Assembly: GCF_017854565.1 (NCBI RefSeq)
Contig: NZ_JAFMHJ010000011.1
Location: 1 to 64,000, forward strand
Reading direction: 5' to 3'
DNA length: 64,000 nt
Source: Yoonia sp.
GTDB taxonomy: Bacteria; Pseudomonadota; Alphaproteobacteria; Rhodobacterales; Rhodobacteraceae
How positions within the stretch are numbered: the stretch's first letter is position 1; each line of letters starts with the position of its first letter. The notes beneath the pieces are model-generated. The model had not been told where the DNA came from and did no database searches. It saw only the letters and a list, made by a program, of their open reading frames with translations. Positions 53,306 to 62,656 of the stretch are shown here, in pieces. Both the position numbers and the translations under genes were made by a program.

Positions 53306-55141
53306 TCACGTATCCGCCGGCGGCTGGCGGCTTTCGTCGTCCCCGGGTGGGCGCAGGCCGATGATCCGCACATCTGGCGCGCCCCTCACCTCTTCGTCTT
53401 TGCGGATCAGGCGGATATGACCTTTGGGTGAAATGCGGGCAAACAGATGTGTCTCGGGGCGTTTCGCACGCCAATCTTCAAACGTGAATTCATCGGTCAG
53501 CCGGCTGATCCGAAAGGTCCAGCCATCACGGATCAGCCGGTTCAGGCCAGTGTGCGTTTGATCGGCGCCAAACATCCGGCCACCCAGCGTGCGTGGCAAT
53601 TGATGGCGCGCACTGTCGCTTTTTTCGCGGATGACCTGAAACACATTGTCACGGCCAAATTCGGGGCCCAGGTCGGTTGCAACCAGCGTGTTGTAGGCGT
53701 CATTGTCCGTCGCCGCGATCAGCGTCGCATAGCTGACCAGTTCCAGACGCTGTTCGGCGGCCTCTGACAGGATATCGCCAGAAAACGTCGCGATCCCGGC
53801 GGCGCGCGCCGCGCGCAGATGGCCATAGTTGGGATCGGTCATCAGCACCGGCACCTCGGCCTTTTTCAGCGCTTCGGCAAATGCGGTGGTCCAGTCGGCC
53901 CCGCCAACGATGACCACACCGGGGATATCCGCCCCAGCCAGCCCCAGCCAACGGGCAAAAGGCGCCAATGTGAACCCGTGCAAAACCACCGTGACCGCCA
54001 CCAGAACAAAGGCCAATGGCCCAATCAGCGCCGCATCCGCAAACCCTAGGTTCAGCAACCGATCCCCGAACAGCCCCGCAACGGCCACAAGAACGACGCC
54101 GCGCGGTCCCGTCAGCGCCACCAGCCATTGCTCCCGGTAGGGCACACCCGACCCCAACAGCGCGACCATCACCGTGAACGGCCGCGCCACCAGCACAACC
54201 AACAGAACAAAGCCAAGCGCGCGCCAGTCCAGTTGGCCCAAGGCCGCAACGTCCAGCTGCGCGGCCAGCAGGATAAACACGCCCGACACCAGCAGAACGG
54301 TCGCATGTTCCTTAAACCGGCGCAGTTCCTCATAGCTGGGCAGATCGGCATTCGCGATCACAATACCCATGATCGTCACGGCAAGCAGGCCGCTTTCGTG
54401 CAGCACATGATCCGACACGGCAAAAATCGCCAAAAGCAAGGCGAACAGCACCGGCACCTTCATATACTCTGGCACCCAGCCCCGTTTGAATGAGCGCGCA
54501 AGGCCAAACCCCGCCACCATCCCCAGCGCAGTCGCGACGCCAATACCAACCAAAAGCTCCCATACCGCCGCGTTGACCGTTGTCGCCGTGTTCAAAACCA
54601 ACACGACCTCGAAGGCCAAAACTGCCGCCAGCGCGCCAATGGGGTCGTTCATGATCGCTTCCCATTGCAGCAGCGCCGCAGGCCGCTTGGACAGACGTGC
54701 GGTGCGCAGCAAGGGCGCAATGACCGTGGGGCCGGTGACGATCATGATCCCGCCAAAAACCGCCGCGCTTTCCCAGCTTAGCCCAGCACCATAGCGCAGC
54801 GCCAAAGCCGATGTCAGCCAGCCCAGCGGGGCACCGACAAAGACCAACCGCTTGACCCCTTTTGCAGCATCGTTGAGCGAATGAAAGTTCAGCGTCAGCC
54901 CACCCTCAAACAGGATAATCGCCACCGCAATAGATATGATCGGCCCCATCAGCGGCCCGATATCGCGCCCCGGATCGAATACACCGGCCACCGGCCCGAT
55001 CAGTATTCCGGCCACCAGCATCAGCACAATCGCCGGCATCCGCAACCGCCACGCCAGCCATTGCGACCCCACGCCCAAGGCACCCACAAGTGCAAACGCC
55101 ATCACGGGCGCCATTGCATCAACGGCGTTTTCAATTGCCAT
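53306..55141 (-). CDS. Cation:proton antiporter (CPA type) with nucleotide-binding C-domain
   Basis: A 611-residue transporter: about 12 hydrophobic segments from residue 8 to 395, then a TrkA-N Rossmann domain (IPGVVIVGGADWTTAFAEALKKAEVPVLMTD) and a short C-terminal region. The FEGGLTLN segment in helix 3 and the paired GP.. helices fit the KefB/Kef-like and CPA1-related Na+ or K+/H+ antiporters. The ATG at 55141 was used instead of a TTG one codon earlier because GGAG lies upstream. It overlaps the dgt stop by 11 bases. Confidence 0.88.
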   Translation of the reverse strand: MAIENAVDAMAPVMAFALVGALGVGSQWLAWRLRMPAIVLMLVAGILIGPVAGVFDPGRDIGPLMGPIISIAVAIILFEGGLTLNFHSLNDAAKGVKRLVFVGAPLGWLTSALALRYGAGLSWESAAVFGGIMIVTGPTVIAPLLRTARLSKRPAALLQWEAIMNDPIGALAAVLAFEVVLVLNTATTVNAAVWELLVGIGVATALGMVAGFGLARSFKRGWVPEYMKVPVLFALLLAIFAVSDHVLHESGLLAVTIMGIVIANADLPSYEELRRFKEHATVLLVSGVFILLAAQLDVAALGQLDWRALGFVLLVVLVARPFTVMVALLGSGVPYREQWLVALTGPRGVVLVAVAGLFGDRLLNLGFADAALIGPLAFVLVAVTVVLHGFTLAPFARWLGLAGADIPGVVIVGGADWTTAFAEALKKAEVPVLMTDPNYGHLRAARAAGIATFSGDILSEAAEQRLELVSYATLIAATDNDAYNTLVATDLGPEFGRDNVFQVIREKSDSARHQLPRTLGGRMFGADQTHTGLNRLIRDGWTFRISRLTDEFTFEDWRAKRPETHLFARISPKGHIRLIRKDEEVRGAPDVRIIGLRPPGDDESRQPPADT

Positions 55142-56303
55142 CAATCACTCCGGCAGGAATTACTTCGCCGCCAATCAAACGCTTATGTTCCTGAATGGCA
55201 AATCTATCCGTCATGCCTGCGATGTAATCGGCCACGATCCGCGCCAGCGCCGTCCGATCTGCCGCGTCGGCCACATCCTTGCGCCACTGCTTGGGCAACT
55301 CATCGGTGTTTTCCATGAAAAACGGGAACAGATCATTGACCATCTGGGTCACCACCACACGCATCTCGACGACGGCGGGCGCGCGATACATGCGTTCGAA
55401 CAGAAATTGCCGGATCACCTTGAGGTCCGTCCAAAGCACGGGCGAAAACTGCACCATCATGCGGCCTGCGTGGCGGATGTCATGCACGCTCGTTGGTGCC
55501 AGATCCACCAGATTGCGGCGACTGACAGTGATCACATCCTCGACCAGCACGCCAAAGAACCGGCGCAGCGCCTCGTGGCGGCGCCGATAATAGTTCAGTC
55601 CCGGATATTTCGCGTCCACCCGCGCAAAGCAATCGTGCAATATTGGCAGCGCCGCCAGATCATCGGTACTGAAAAGCTCTGCGCGAAGACCGTCATGTAA
55701 GTCATGGTTATTATATGCAATATCGTCAGCCAAGGCAGCCGACTGCGCCTCGGCACTGGCATGGGTGTGAAGTTCCAGATCGTGACGCGCGTTATACGCG
55801 GCCAGCGCATAAGGTATATCACCCGTGACCGGGCCATTGTGCTTGGCGATCCCCTCCAGCGTCTCCCACGTCAGGTTCAGCCCGTCCCATTCGGCATAAT
55901 GACGTTCCAGATCGGTCACGATCCGCAAGGCCTGGGCATTGTGATCAAACCCGCCATAGGGCTGCATCAGCGCATCCAGCGCCTCTTCTCCGGTGTGACC
56001 AAAGGGTGTGTGGCCAAGATCATGCGCCAGCGCGACCGCCTCGGTCAGCTCGACGTTCAGGTCCAGCGCGGCGGCAATCGTACGGCCCACCTGCGCCACC
56101 TCGATTGAATGGGTCAGACGGGTCCGGAAATAGTCACCCTCGTGTTCAATAAAGACCTGCGTCTTGTGCTTCAGCCGCCGAAATGCGCTCGCATGGATAA
56201 TCCGGTCGCGATCACGCTGAAACGGCGACCGAAACGTGCTCTCTTCCTCTGGGTAAAGCCGCCCGCGTGCGTTTGCCGGGTCGGTTGCATAGGGCGCTGC
56301 CAT
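55131..56303 (-). CDS. dgt: dGTP triphosphohydrolase-like HD protein
   Basis: A 390-residue HD-superfamily protein: H and D ligands in FLTHSIEVAQVGRT-type and AVALAHDLGHTPFGHTGEEAL motifs, with DDIAYNNHDLHDG later. It matches the dGTPase-like family, which hydrolyses dNTPs to nucleosides and triphosphate. It is divergent from erpA, 73 bases apart, and runs into the antiporter gene. Together with dcd and ndk it points to careful dNTP control. Confidence 0.93.
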   Translation of the reverse strand: MAAPYATDPANARGRLYPEEESTFRSPFQRDRDRIIHASAFRRLKHKTQVFIEHEGDYFRTRLTHSIEVAQVGRTIAAALDLNVELTEAVALAHDLGHTPFGHTGEEALDALMQPYGGFDHNAQALRIVTDLERHYAEWDGLNLTWETLEGIAKHNGPVTGDIPYALAAYNARHDLELHTHASAEAQSAALADDIAYNNHDLHDGLRAELFSTDDLAALPILHDCFARVDAKYPGLNYYRRRHEALRRFFGVLVEDVITVSRRNLVDLAPTSVHDIRHAGRMMVQFSPVLWTDLKVIRQFLFERMYRAPAVVEMRVVVTQMVNDLFPFFMENTDELPKQWRKDVADAADRTALARIVADYIAGMTDRFAIQEHKRLIGGEVIPAGVIDGN

Positions 56304-56317
56304 GTTATTTGCCTGCC

Positions 56318-56346
56318 TTGTCCGTCTTGCCTACACCCCCTATATT
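56318..56346 (+). promoter_or_regulatory. Promoter of erpA
   Basis: TTGTCC (-35) and TATATT (-10) with a 17-base spacer, the -10 about 30 bases before the erpA ATG. A good sigma70 match placed in the dgt-erpA divergent gap. Confidence 0.6.
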
Positions 56347-56376
56347 GTAACCGAACCCAAACTGATAGGTCGCAAA

Positions 56377-56703
56377 ATGCTGACGATCCCACCCAAAGTG
56401 ACCCCCCGCGCGTTTGAGCGGCTGGCCGAAATCGGCGCCTCGGCCCAAGGCAAGGCACTGCGCGTAGCCGTCGAAGGTGGCGGCTGTTCAGGGTTTCAAT
56501 ATGAAATTGATCTGGACGACGCCAAGGACGATGACCTGACCCTGACCGGAAGCGGTGAAACTGTTGTAATTGACGCCGTTTCCCTGCCATTTCTGGCCGA
56601 CGCGGTGATTGATTTCACCGAAGAACTAATCGGCGCGCGCTTTGTGATCAACAACCCCAATGCAACGTCATCATGCGGCTGCGGCACATCGTTTTCGATG
56701 TAA
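56377..56703 (+). CDS. erpA: Iron-sulfur carrier ErpA (HesB/IscA family)
   Basis: A 108-residue A-type carrier that delivers clusters to target proteins. The three ligand cysteines are in place: EGGGCSGFQY and the terminal CGCG pair in SSCGCGTSFSM. The start at 56377 gives the family N-terminus (LTIPPKVTPRAFERL); the upstream extension is out of frame with the promoter. It is the only A-type carrier in the window and complements the suf operon 46 kb away. Confidence 0.94.
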   Translation: MLTIPPKVTPRAFERLAEIGASAQGKALRVAVEGGGCSGFQYEIDLDDAKDDDLTLTGSGETVVIDAVSLPFLADAVIDFTEELIGARFVINNPNATSSCGCGTSFSM

Positions 56704-56808
56704 TGCCGCAAAATGCACGGCTGTCCACGCTGATCCTCGATCAGGTGCAGCTGATCGCTTGTGCATCGTCGCGCACTGCGGCAAAACTGCCCCAAACAGG
56801 GGGCAGCT

Positions 56809-57588
56809 ATGAAAATCGCAACATTCAACATCAACGGCATCAAAGCGCGGATCACGGCGCTGTCCGATTGGATTGATGACACCCAGCCCGACGTGGCGAT
56901 CCTGCAGGAAATCAAATCAATCGACGAAAACTTCCCCCGCGAGATTTTCGAGGACAAGGGCTACAACGTCGAGACCCATGGTCAAAAAGGGTTCAACGGC
57001 GTCGCGATCTTGTCTAAACTCCCGCTTGAGGACGTAAGCCGTGGCCTGCCCGGCGACGACGCCGATGAACAGGCACGGTGGATCGAGGCGACCGTTGTCG
57101 GCGAAAAAGCCGTTCGCATCTGCGGGCTCTACCTGCCCAACGGCAACCCAGCGCCGGGGCCAAAGTATGACTATAAGCTGGCGTGGATGGAACGGCTGTA
57201 TCACCGCGCGCAGGATCTTCTGAAACTTGAAGAACCCGCGCTAATGGCCGGGGATTACAATATTATTCCACAGGTCGAAGATGCCGAGCGTCCTGATGCA
57301 TGGCGAGACGATGCCCTGTTTCGTCTCGAAAGCCGCGCCGCGTTCCAGCGCATCCAGAACCTTGGCTTCACCGAAGCCTTCCGCGCCTGCCAACCCGGAT
57401 CAGGTCATTATTCGTTCTGGGATTATCAGGCTGGCGCATGGGAGAAAAACAACGGAATTCGCATCGACCACTTTTTGCTGACCCCGCAATGCGCCGACCT
57501 TTTGAACACCTGCTGGATCGAAGCCGACGTGCGGGGCCGGGAAAAACCATCCGATCACGTCCCGGTCTGGGTTGATCTTGCCGCATAG
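56809..57588 (+). CDS. xthA: Exodeoxyribonuclease III XthA
   Basis: A 259-residue EEP-family AP endonuclease/3'-exonuclease for base-excision repair. The metal/active-site motifs are visible: MKIATFNINGIKAR, LQEIKS, the GDYNI loop (MAGDYNIIPQ) and IDHFLLTPQ near the end. The ATG at 56809 gives the family start; the open frame upstream is not conserved. About 105 bases after erpA. Confidence 0.95.
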   Translation: MKIATFNINGIKARITALSDWIDDTQPDVAILQEIKSIDENFPREIFEDKGYNVETHGQKGFNGVAILSKLPLEDVSRGLPGDDADEQARWIEATVVGEKAVRICGLYLPNGNPAPGPKYDYKLAWMERLYHRAQDLLKLEEPALMAGDYNIIPQVEDAERPDAWRDDALFRLESRAAFQRIQNLGFTEAFRACQPGSGHYSFWDYQAGAWEKNNGIRIDHFLLTPQCADLLNTCWIEADVRGREKPSDHVPVWVDLAA

Positions 57589-57655
57589 CACCCCCAAATA
57601 TCACTGATAACACTCGTCGAGCAAACGTTTTGTGTCCGCAAGGAGTATGAAAGCT

Positions 57656-57976
57656 ATGCGCGATAACCTGATTTGTGCCGCCGTGATGGTGGCCCTCCTG
57701 CCAACCCTTGCCAGCGCCCAATGCCGGATCGCAGTCGCGGGCACCGCTTGCGTGTCGGTCCCGCAGCCATCGACCCCAGGTCCCGGCCCCGTCGAAATTG
57801 GCGATATATTGGAACGCGGTGCCTATTCGATGTTGATGAATGCCCGCTACTATGGTTTGCCTAGCGTCAGCGACGGTTGGGTCTACATGCGGATCGAGGA
57901 TGACATTTACCGGGTCGACTGGCGCAGCCACACCGTGCTTGAAAACGTCACCAACCAGGCCAGCCGAAATTGGTAG
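57656..57976 (+). CDS. Secreted RcnB-like protein
   Basis: A 106-residue exported protein: signal peptide MRDNLICAAVMVALLPTLASA ending before Q, then a Pro-rich linker and the block YYGLPSVSDGWVYMRIEDDIYRVDWRSHTVLENV, which follows the RcnB pattern (LP..sdGW.y...dd.Y.vd...t..). RcnB proteins are periplasmic and affect nickel/cobalt efflux in E. coli, but most homologues are uncharacterised. The ATG at 57656 gives a ten-base gap to GGAG; an ATG nine bases earlier would be too close. Confidence 0.7.
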   Translation: MRDNLICAAVMVALLPTLASAQCRIAVAGTACVSVPQPSTPGPGPVEIGDILERGAYSMLMNARYYGLPSVSDGWVYMRIEDDIYRVDWRSHTVLENVTNQASRNW

Positions 57977-57978
57977 CG

Positions 57979-59127
57979 TCAGGCCGTGACGTCGTGATCG
58001 TAAAGCCAGCCAAGGCGGTTCACAAACGCGTCCGGCGCGACGCGGCCCATCACGCGCAGCCCCGCATGCGCGACACGGCGTTTCATGCCTGACAGGTGAT
58101 AGTTCACCGCATTGGCATTGGCCGCCGCGATGGCACGCACGACACGTGGCCGCCGCACTGATTGATAGGCCGCCAATCCAACATCCAGCGATGCGTTTTC
58201 ATTGCAGCACCGGGCCAGCACAAACGCGTCCTCAATCGCAAGGTTCGCGCCTTGGGCCAGGAATGGCAGGGTCGGATGGGCAGCATCGCCCAAAATAGCA
58301 TACGACCCGGCCCGCCAATGGGCCGCAACGGGATGGCGGAACAACCCCCACAGGTTCACGTCCTCCACGGCCCCCAGAATACTTTTCAGCTCCCACCCGG
58401 TATCAGCGAACGCCGCGCGCAGGTTTCCCGGATCATCGGGATTGTGCCAGCCTTCTTGCGCCCATTGGCTGCGTGCCTGAACCGCGACAATATTCAGACG
58501 GCCCTTGGACAGCGGATAGGTTACGACATGCCGCCCCGGTGCCATCCAGATGCGCGCGATCGGCTCTGCGTCAGGCAGTTGGATCATCGCCCGCCACGCC
58601 ACCTGCCCCGTAAAGAACGCAGGCGCTGGCTTGCTGATCTGTCCACGTACCACCGAATGCAATCCGTCGGCACCGATGGTCAAATCCGGTTTCACGCGAC
58701 CGGCTGCGGTCTGAAACGATCCGTCCGGCCCAAAGGCCGCGATCCGACTACCCAATTCGACCTGCACACCATTGGCGGCACAGGCCCGGCCCAGCAGGTC
58801 AATCAATGCAGCACGGTGGCAAAATCGGTAGGCTGGGTTTTGGCCGCCCAGATCAAAGCGCGCCAACTGCCGTCCGCTCAGCGCGTCCATCGGCACGACT
58901 GCGGCAGCTTTCACGCCGGTAGCCGCCAAAGCGTCGGTCAGGCCAAGCCGGTTCAGGACACGCGCGCCATTTGGGGTGATCTGCAAACCGGCGCCAATTC
59001 CACTTAATGCGGGTGCCTGTTCATAAACGGTGACATGCGCATCGCGGCGCGCAAACGCAAGCGCTGCGGTCAGCCCCCCGATACCGCCGCCAATAATGGC
59101 GACGTTTCGGCCTGCGTTATGCCACAT
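57979..59127 (-). CDS. FAD-dependent monooxygenase (UbiH/salicylate hydroxylase-like)
   Basis: A 382-residue flavoprotein hydroxylase. The N-terminal dinucleotide motif GGGIGGLTAALA and the second FAD motif GDAAHPTLPFLAQGANLAIEDAF are in place; the DG motif is GADGLHS. It acts on a phenolic ring, perhaps a ubiquinone precursor or an aromatic acid. The ATG lies one base from the dksA stop (TGACATG), so the two are translationally linked, an arrangement I regard as conserved in this order. Confidence 0.85.
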   Translation of the reverse strand: MWHNAGRNVAIIGGGIGGLTAALAFARRDAHVTVYEQAPALSGIGAGLQITPNGARVLNRLGLTDALAATGVKAAAVVPMDALSGRQLARFDLGGQNPAYRFCHRAALIDLLGRACAANGVQVELGSRIAAFGPDGSFQTAAGRVKPDLTIGADGLHSVVRGQISKPAPAFFTGQVAWRAMIQLPDAEPIARIWMAPGRHVVTYPLSKGRLNIVAVQARSQWAQEGWHNPDDPGNLRAAFADTGWELKSILGAVEDVNLWGLFRHPVAAHWRAGSYAILGDAAHPTLPFLAQGANLAIEDAFVLARCCNENASLDVGLAAYQSVRRPRVVRAIAAANANAVNYHLSGMKRRVAHAGLRVMGRVAPDAFVNRLGWLYDHDVTA

Positions 59128-59128
59128 G

Positions 59129-59551
59129 TCAGTCGTCGCGATGCACCTTCTCCCGGCGTTCATGGCGTTCTTGCGCTTCTAGGCTCATGGTCGCAATGGG
59201 CCGCGCATCCAACCGCTTCAGCGAAATTGGTTCGCCTGTAATTTCACAATAGCCATATTCGTTTTCGTCGATGCGCCGCAGCGCCGCATCAATCTTGCTC
59301 ACCAGTTTGCGCTGCCGGTCACGGGTGCGCAGTTCCAGCGAACGATCGGTTTCTTCGGATGCGCGGTCGGCAACGTCGGGAATATTGCGGGTCTGGTCTT
59401 TCATACCGGCGACGGTGTCGCGGCTGTCTTCCATAAGCTCTGCTTTCCAGTTCAATAGCTTACGCCGGAAATATTCGATCTGACGTTCATTCATGAACGG
59501 TTCGTCGTCAACGGGGCGATACTCGTCTGGCAAAAACACTTCGGCTTTCAT
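59129..59551 (-). CDS. dksA: DksA-type RNA polymerase factor lacking the zinc-finger cysteines
   Basis: A 140-residue DksA. The coiled coil with its acidic tip (DVADRASEETDRSLELRTRD) matches DksA and TraR. The C4 zinc finger is degenerate: of the four cysteines only the first remains (C102), with Thr105, Ser123 and Ala126 at the other three. Rhodobacter sphaeroides has a similar cysteine-poor DksA that still works with ppGpp. The ATG at 59551 has AAGGG seven bases upstream and was preferred to one six bases earlier. It leads into the monooxygenase gene. Confidence 0.93.
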   Translation of the reverse strand: MKAEVFLPDEYRPVDDEPFMNERQIEYFRRKLLNWKAELMEDSRDTVAGMKDQTRNIPDVADRASEETDRSLELRTRDRQRKLVSKIDAALRRIDENEYGYCEITGEPISLKRLDARPIATMSLEAQERHERREKVHRDD

Positions 59552-59731
59552 TCTCATACCCTTTTATCTCTTACGCATCTTTGGGCCAGCAACCCTGCGT
59601 CAGAACCCAATTTTGCGCGGGTTTACTCTTAAGATCGGTCAGTGTCACCCCCCTGTTTTGGCCTGTGGGCGGGGTGTTGATGATCTGCCGTGACCTGCTA
59701 GGTTGCTGCGAAATACAAAAGGCACACGACC

Positions 59732-60571
59732 ATGCATTTTACCGGCACCGACAGCTACATCGCAACCGATGACCTGACCATGGCGGTGAACGCCGCAGTC
59801 GCCCTTGAACGCCCGCTACTGATCAAAGGCGAACCCGGCACCGGCAAAACGGAACTTGCACGGCAAGTCAGCACCGCCCTTGGCCTGCCGATGATCGAAT
59901 GGCACATCAAATCGACAACAAAGGCCCAACAGGGGCTTTATGAATATGACGCCGTCAGCCGATTGCGCGACAGCCAACTGGGTGACGCACGGGTGCACGA
60001 CGTCGCCAACTATATCAAAAAGGGCAAGCTGTGGCAGGCTTTTGGCGCCGACCGCAAGGTCGTGCTGCTGATTGATGAAATCGACAAGGCCGACATCGAA
60101 TTTCCCAACGATCTGTTGCAGGAACTCGACCGGATGGAATTCCACGTCTACGAGACAGGCGAGACCGTCAAGGCGATCCATCGCCCCATCGTGATCATCA
60201 CATCCAACAACGAAAAGGAATTGCCCGATGCGTTTCTGCGGCGCTGCTTCTTTCACTACATCCGGTTTCCCGACATGGACACGATGCGCAGGATCGTGGC
60301 CGTTCATCACCCCGGAATCAAAGATGCGCTGCTGACCACCGCACTGACCCAATTCTACGAAATCCGCGATACCGCAGGCCTCAAGAAAAAGCCCTCGACC
60401 TCCGAAGTGCTTGATTGGCTCAAATTGCTCTTGGCCGAAGATCTCAGCCCAGAGGACCTCAAACGCGACGGTGCGAACGCGCTACCCAAACTGCACGGGG
60501 CGCTTTTGAAGAACGAACAGGACGTGCATCTGTTTGAACGGCTGGCCTTCATGGCCCGGTCAGGGCGCTAG
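59732..60571 (+). CDS. MoxR-family AAA+ ATPase
   Basis: A 279-residue MoxR-type ATPase. Walker A is GEPGTGKT (33-40), Walker B is LLIDEIDKAD, and sensor 1/arginine-finger regions (ITSNNEKELPDAFLRRCFF) are intact. MoxR proteins act with VWA partners as chaperones that assemble metal enzymes or complexes; the partner VWA gene lies 2 kb downstream. The 173-base gap before it, after the divergent dksA, shows no clear regulatory motif. Confidence 0.9.
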   Translation: MHFTGTDSYIATDDLTMAVNAAVALERPLLIKGEPGTGKTELARQVSTALGLPMIEWHIKSTTKAQQGLYEYDAVSRLRDSQLGDARVHDVANYIKKGKLWQAFGADRKVVLLIDEIDKADIEFPNDLLQELDRMEFHVYETGETVKAIHRPIVIITSNNEKELPDAFLRRCFFHYIRFPDMDTMRRIVAVHHPGIKDALLTTALTQFYEIRDTAGLKKKPSTSEVLDWLKLLLAEDLSPEDLKRDGANALPKLHGALLKNEQDVHLFERLAFMARSGR

Positions 60572-60667
60572 ACGACGCGCATTTTCTGGACGACAGCGCA
60601 CGGCGAATTGACTGGTCACCGCCCTCGATCGCGGTACTGTCATGGGGCATCACAAAGGCAGATCCGC

Positions 60668-61126
60668 ATGACCAACCAAACGCCGACAACCATCAGACCG
60701 CTGCGCACGGGCGATGAAACCGCGTGGCGCGTGCTGTGGACTGATTATCTGGCGTTCTACAAGACCACGCGCCCTGACGCGGTCTATGCGTCGACGTTTG
60801 CGCGGCTTTTGGGCGGGGATGATCATGATTTTCACTGCCTGATCGCGGAACGGGACGGCATGCCCGTTGGTCTGGCCCACTACCTGTTTCACCGCCACTG
60901 CTGGCGCATCGAAAGCGTCTGCTACCTGCAAGACCTGTTCGCGGACCCATCGGTGCGCGGCATCGGCGTTGGCCGGCAACTGATCGAAGCAGTCTATGCC
61001 GCCGCCGATACCGCCGGTGCGCCCACCGTCTACTGGCTGACTCAAGACGACAACACCACCGGGCGCCAGCTTTATGATCGCGTTGGCAAACTGACCAACT
61101 TCATCAAATACGAGAGACCTTCATGA
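60668..61126 (+). CDS. GNAT-family acetyltransferase
   Basis: A 152-residue GNAT fold: the core PSVRGIGVGRQLIEAVYAAA gives the acetyl-CoA R-x-x-G-x-G/A loop, with LQDLFADP before it and YWLTQDDNTTGRQLYDRVGK after. Substrate unknown. The start at 60668 was chosen because the family begins with an RPLRTGDETAW segment. Its stop overlaps the DUF2927 start by four bases. Confidence 0.88.
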   Translation: MTNQTPTTIRPLRTGDETAWRVLWTDYLAFYKTTRPDAVYASTFARLLGGDDHDFHCLIAERDGMPVGLAHYLFHRHCWRIESVCYLQDLFADPSVRGIGVGRQLIEAVYAAADTAGAPTVYWLTQDDNTTGRQLYDRVGKLTNFIKYERPS

Positions 61127-62469
61127 AGCGCCTTGCCGCCCTCGCGCTGTCACTGCTGGCAGCCTGCGCAACCCAGCCCGACAGGCCGGCGCCGATCAGG
61201 CTCGATTTACCTGAAATGCGCAGCTTTGTCGCCCAAAGCCCGGGACCCGCGCTGCGGCCCAATTCGGAAATTGCCTTTGACTTTCTCGATCTGGCGTTTC
61301 GGATGGAAAACGGGCGCGAACTGCCCATTTTCACCCGGTTTGACGAACCCGTGACCGTGCGTGTCGCGGGCAATGTCTCTGAGACGCTGGTCGCGGACCT
61401 GACCGGCCTGTTGGCCCGCCTGCGCAACGAGGCCCAGATTGATATCCGCATGACGGACGCGGCACAGGCAAGCATCACAATCGAAGCCATCCCCAACCGC
61501 ACCCTGCAGCGGGTGGCGCCGAATGCCGCCTGTTTCGTGGTGCCCCGCGTACGCAACTGGGATGAACTACGCACGGCACGCAATACCCCCGCGCTTGACT
61601 GGGGGACCCTGCAACGGCGCGAAAGGGCGGCGATCTTTGTGCCCTCTGACGTCGCCCCGCAGGAAATCCGCGACTGCCTGCACGAAGAACTGGCGCAGGC
61701 GCTCGGCCCGCTCAACGACCTTTACCGCCTGCCCGATTCCGTTTTCAACGATGACAATATTCAGGCTGTGCTGACCGGCTTTGATATGCTGATCCTGCGG
61801 GCTTACTACGCCCCGGAACTGCGCAACGGCATGACCAAATCCGAAGTCGCCAGCCGCCTGCCCGGTATCCTTGCCCGCATGAACCCACGCGGGCAGCGCA
61901 GCGGCGGTCAAATCCCCAGCGACACTTCGCGCGTCTGGATTGCGGCGATGGAAATTGCGCTGACCGATGGCACCTCGGACAATGGCCGCAGACAGGCCGC
62001 CGCACGCGCCATCGAGATCGGGCGCACATTGGGCTGGACCGGCCCACGCGAAGGCTTTGCAAACTATGCCTATGGCCGCCTGCAACTGGGCAACGATTCC
62101 AGCCTCGCCCTTGGTGCCTTTAACACCGCCAACCGGGTCTACCGCCAAAGCCCCACAACAGACATCCACGCCGCCCACATCGCGGTGCAGCTTGCCGCCT
62201 TCACCCTGACTTCCGGCAATGCCCAAGCCACCATCGCCATCACCGACGAAGCGATTCCCATCGCACAGCGCCACCAAAACGCCGCGCTGACGGCGCTGTT
62301 GATGATGTTCAAAGCCGAAGCGCTGGATCTGCAGGGGCAGACCGACGCAGGCATGGCCCTGCGGCTGGACAGTCTGGGATGGGCACGGTACGGCTTTGGC
62401 AGCCGCGAGGCGGTGATCGACAGGCTCAATGAAATCGCCTTTCTCACACCGCAAACGCCGCCAAGCTGA
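61123..62469 (+). CDS. DUF2927-domain lipoprotein
   Basis: A 448-residue lipoprotein: hydrophobic N-terminus with lipobox LAAC (near residue 15), then a long soluble body. Residues about 20-250 match the DUF2927 family, with the FVVPRVRNWDEL and CLHEELAQALGPLNDLYRLPDSVFNDDN segments, the latter an HEELAQ motif reminiscent of metallopeptidase helices but without a clear second ligand. The C-terminal half is TPR-like helical. Role unknown; conserved next to MoxR/VWA genes in this order. Confidence 0.8.
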   Translation: MKRLAALALSLLAACATQPDRPAPIRLDLPEMRSFVAQSPGPALRPNSEIAFDFLDLAFRMENGRELPIFTRFDEPVTVRVAGNVSETLVADLTGLLARLRNEAQIDIRMTDAAQASITIEAIPNRTLQRVAPNAACFVVPRVRNWDELRTARNTPALDWGTLQRRERAAIFVPSDVAPQEIRDCLHEELAQALGPLNDLYRLPDSVFNDDNIQAVLTGFDMLILRAYYAPELRNGMTKSEVASRLPGILARMNPRGQRSGGQIPSDTSRVWIAAMEIALTDGTSDNGRRQAAARAIEIGRTLGWTGPREGFANYAYGRLQLGNDSSLALGAFNTANRVYRQSPTTDIHAAHIAVQLAAFTLTSGNAQATIAITDEAIPIAQRHQNAALTALLMMFKAEALDLQGQTDAGMALRLDSLGWARYGFGSREAVIDRLNEIAFLTPQTPPS

Positions 62470-62482
62470 TAAAGGTCGCACT

Positions 62483-62653
62483 ATGATTTACCCACTGACA
62501 GGCATATTAATCGGCGCAATATTCGGCGCTTTTCGGGCCAAGATGCGCGGCGGGAAATTCGCTGATATGCTGCAATGGGGGGCAGCATTTGCCGTGATCT
62601 TCGGGCTGATCGGCCTATTCGTGCTGATCTTCATCGAACGCAGCTATACCTGA
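62483..62653 (+). CDS. Small two-helix membrane protein (56 residues)
   Basis: A 56-residue protein with two hydrophobic segments (residues 2-18 and 30-50) separated by a basic RAKMRGGKF turn. It lies 13 bases after the DUF2927 stop and 3 bases before the VWA gene, so it belongs to the same transcript. AAAGG is upstream of the ATG. Unknown function; could be a membrane anchor for its neighbours. Confidence 0.6.
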   Translation: MIYPLTGILIGAIFGAFRAKMRGGKFADMLQWGAAFAVIFGLIGLFVLIFIERSYT

Positions 62654-62656
62654 TCC

